From NCBI RefSeq assembly GCF_009711415.1, contig NZ_SMLZ01000105.1, positions 1 through 64,000 on the forward strand: a DNA stretch of 64,000 bases, read 5' to 3'. Source of the DNA: Roseibium denhamense. Lineage in GTDB: Bacteria > Pseudomonadota > Alphaproteobacteria > Rhizobiales > Stappiaceae. The stretch's first letter is position 1. Each line of letters begins with the position of its first letter. Positions 62,475-64,000 of the stretch are shown in pieces. Made by a program: the position numbers and the translations under genes. Below the pieces are notes generated by a model. That model ran no database searches, was not told the DNA's origin, and worked only from the letters and a program-made list of their open reading frames with translations.

Positions 62475-64000
62475 TCACGCCGCCATCGGCAGTGTGAAGC
62501 TGACCGTCGTTCCTTTTTTCAGTTCCGACTGGATTGTCAGGCTGCCGCCGTGCAGTTCGACGAGCGAGCGGGCAATAGCCAGTCCCAGTCCTGATCCCTG
62601 GTGGGTTTTCGTGAACTGGTTCTCGACTTGAACGAAAGGCTGGGCAAGCCGTTCAATGTCGCGCTCGGAGATGCCGATACCGGTGTCGGTAACTTCAAAG
62701 CGCAACTTGTCACCCCGTGGGCGGGCCTTCAGGGTTACCGTGCCGTTGTCCGGCGTGAATTTGACGGCATTGGCCAGAAGGTTCAGGAGGATCTGCTTGA
62801 GCGCACGCTTGTCAGCGTGAATCATGAGATTGTCCGGCACATCGGCAGATACTGAGATGTTTTTCTCGGTCGCGGCGCCGGTGACGATCCGGCCCGCATC
62901 GGCGGCGGCTTCCGATGCGCTAAGGACTTCCGTTTCGATGGTCATCCGGCCAGCCTCGATCTTTGACATATCCAGGATGTCATTGATCACGTTGAGGAGA
63001 TACGTGCCGGAGGAATAGATGTCCTTGCAGTAGTCGGAATACCGGTCCTGCCCAAGCGGGCCGAACATTTCTTGGGTCATGATGTCGGAGAAGCCGATAA
63101 TCGCATTCAGCGGTGTTCTCAGCTCATGGGAAATGTTCGCCAGGAACTCCGACTTGGACTGGTTGGCAGCTTCCGCGCGGGTTTTTTCTTCCTGATACTT
63201 GTCTGCAAGGTCCACGAGCTGGCGGGCTTGAACTTCCAGCGTCTGGCGGGATTTTTGAAGGTCAGCCACAGTATTCTTGAGCCGTTTTTCCGACTCCATA
63301 AGCTTTTCTTCGTGCTTCTTCAGCGCGGTAATGTCCGTGCCGACGGAGACGAAGCCGCCGTCCTTTGTGCGGCGCTCTGAAATTTGGAGCCAGCGGCCAT
63401 CTTCCAGCTGGGCCTCGTAGGAGCCTTCCGGCGAGCCGCCGCGCTGGGTCACGGTGAGCCGCTGGGGCGCAACTTCCGCATTGGATGCGGCTGCCATGAC
63501 CGTCTGGTAGGGCGTGCCCGGCTTGATGACCGTATTCGGCAGGCTGTGCAGCGCCTGGTAATTGGAATTGCAGATGATCAGTTCGTTCTTGGAATTCCAG
63601 AGAACAAAGGCTTCCGAAATCGTCTCGATGGCGTCGCGCAGCCGGAGATCCGCCATCCGGCTTTGTTCGGCCAGCTTATGCTGCTCGGTGATGTCGATGC
63701 AGATCCCGATCAGGTGCGGCTCTGCGCGGCCCGGTTCCGACTGGATCTCGCCACGTGCGCGCAGCCAGACCCAGGACCCGTCAGCGTGACGCATCCGGAA
63801 GGTTTCATCGACCAGAGTTTCACCGCTTTCCAGAAGGTGCTCGGCAAGGCCGAGAAGGTCGATGTCATCGGGATGGGTGATGTCATCCACATCCGCAAAG
63901 CTGAGGATGTCATCCTTTGGCGTGCGCCCAAGCATTTCATACAGCGAAGAGGACCAGAACATGCGGCCGCGGGACAGGTCCCAGTCAAAGAGGCCGCAGC
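62475..64000 (-). CDS. PAS-domain sensor histidine kinase (5' end beyond window)
   Basis: Partial: the frame continues past 64000 with typical PAS residues GLFDWDLSRGRMFWSSS, so ATG 63962 is an internal Met. Visible part: PAS with PAC end (WLRARGEIQSEPGRAEPHLIGICIDITEQ in parts), a second PAS (ISEAFVLWNSKNELIICN), a coiled coil, a HisKA domain with phospho-His in ISHELRTPLNAIIGF, and ATPase boxes NLLANAVKFT, VTDTGIGI and GSGLGLAIARS. No membrane segment in view. It converges on glnE with a six-base gap. Target unknown. Confidence 0.9.
   Translation of the reverse strand, partial: CGLFDWDLSRGRMFWSSSLYEMLGRTPKDDILSFADVDDITHPDDIDLLGLAEHLLESGETLVDETFRMRHADGSWVWLRARGEIQSEPGRAEPHLIGICIDITEQHKLAEQSRMADLRLRDAIETISEAFVLWNSKNELIICNSNYQALHSLPNTVIKPGTPYQTVMAAASNAEVAPQRLTVTQRGGSPEGSYEAQLEDGRWLQISERRTKDGGFVSVGTDITALKKHEEKLMESEKRLKNTVADLQKSRQTLEVQARQLVDLADKYQEEKTRAEAANQSKSEFLANISHELRTPLNAIIGFSDIMTQEMFGPLGQDRYSDYCKDIYSSGTYLLNVINDILDMSKIEAGRMTIETEVLSASEAAADAGRIVTGAATEKNISVSADVPDNLMIHADKRALKQILLNLLANAVKFTPDNGTVTLKARPRGDKLRFEVTDTGIGISERDIERLAQPFVQVENQFTKTHQGSGLGLAIARSLVELHGGSLTIQSELKKGTTVSFTLPMAA

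Noticed and set aside
1-64000. CRISPR arrays, tRNA or rRNA genes
   Set aside because: No regularly spaced repeat series and no cloverleaf or rRNA-like conserved stretch noticed on either strand.

Overview
High-GC chromosomal DNA from an alphaproteobacterium, most likely Hyphomicrobiales (Rhizobiales) and possibly a marine Stappiaceae (Labrenzia/Roseibium) type. The taxonomic call is inference. It rests on a Rhodobacter capsulatus-type gene transfer agent (GTA) cluster, a rhizobial-style order of feuNPQ-like genes, ccmIEFH, degP, a two-component pair and glnE, and a vanadium haloperoxidase. No tRNA, rRNA, CRISPR array, IS transposase or integrase was seen.

Layout. 0.1-8.2 kb holds ordinary accessory genes: an XRE regulator, an FMN glutamate-synthase-like membrane protein, a vanadium bromoperoxidase-type enzyme, a glycosyltransferase broken by a one-base slip in a C7 tract, a periplasmic solute-binding protein and a YjbQ enzyme. 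8.3-8.6 kb is a non-coding leader with a strong -35, a 13-bp palindrome, several stem-loops and two tandem intrinsic terminators; it may be an sRNA or an attenuated GTA leader. 8.7-27.0 kb is a GTA/defective-phage morphogenesis cluster in canonical order: TerS, TerL, portal, protease, HK97 capsid, head-tail connectors, tail tube, chaperones, short tape measure, DUF2460, DUF2163, NlpC/P60, the giant gp15 baseplate protein, a DUF2793 fibre-like protein, then endolysin and a holin-like protein. Three things disturb it: a ~1 kb insertion between TerL and portal carrying a GIY-YIG nuclease gene bracketed by two direct copies of a palindrome-ended repeat; an antisense ydcH-type gene between g11 and g12; and an in-frame amber codon splitting gp15 where a tyrosine would be expected.

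27.1-39.7 kb is accessory: a CSS-motif/EAL phosphodiesterase, a HupE/UreJ-like protein, a VOC protein with a WYL regulator, a LacI regulator divergent from a phytanoyl-CoA dioxygenase-like enzyme, a DUF1194 secreted VWA protein, and a three-gene fructoside cluster (GH32-like hydrolase, HAD sugar-phosphatase, GT4 sucrose-/mannosylfructose-phosphate synthase). An endonuclease/exonuclease/phosphatase-family protein follows.

39.9-64 kb is a conserved housekeeping backbone: a small periplasmic FeuN-like protein, a FeuP/FeuQ-like two-component system, a 17-kDa antigen-type lipoprotein, cytochrome c maturation genes ccmI-E-F-H, degP, a second OmpR-type two-component pair, glnE and a PAS histidine kinase running off the window end. 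Non-backbone genes lie between: a TPR/glycosyltransferase-like protein, a 490-residue protein of unknown function, an alpha/beta hydrolase-OsmC fusion, two tandem DUF2336 paralogues and a glutathione S-transferase.
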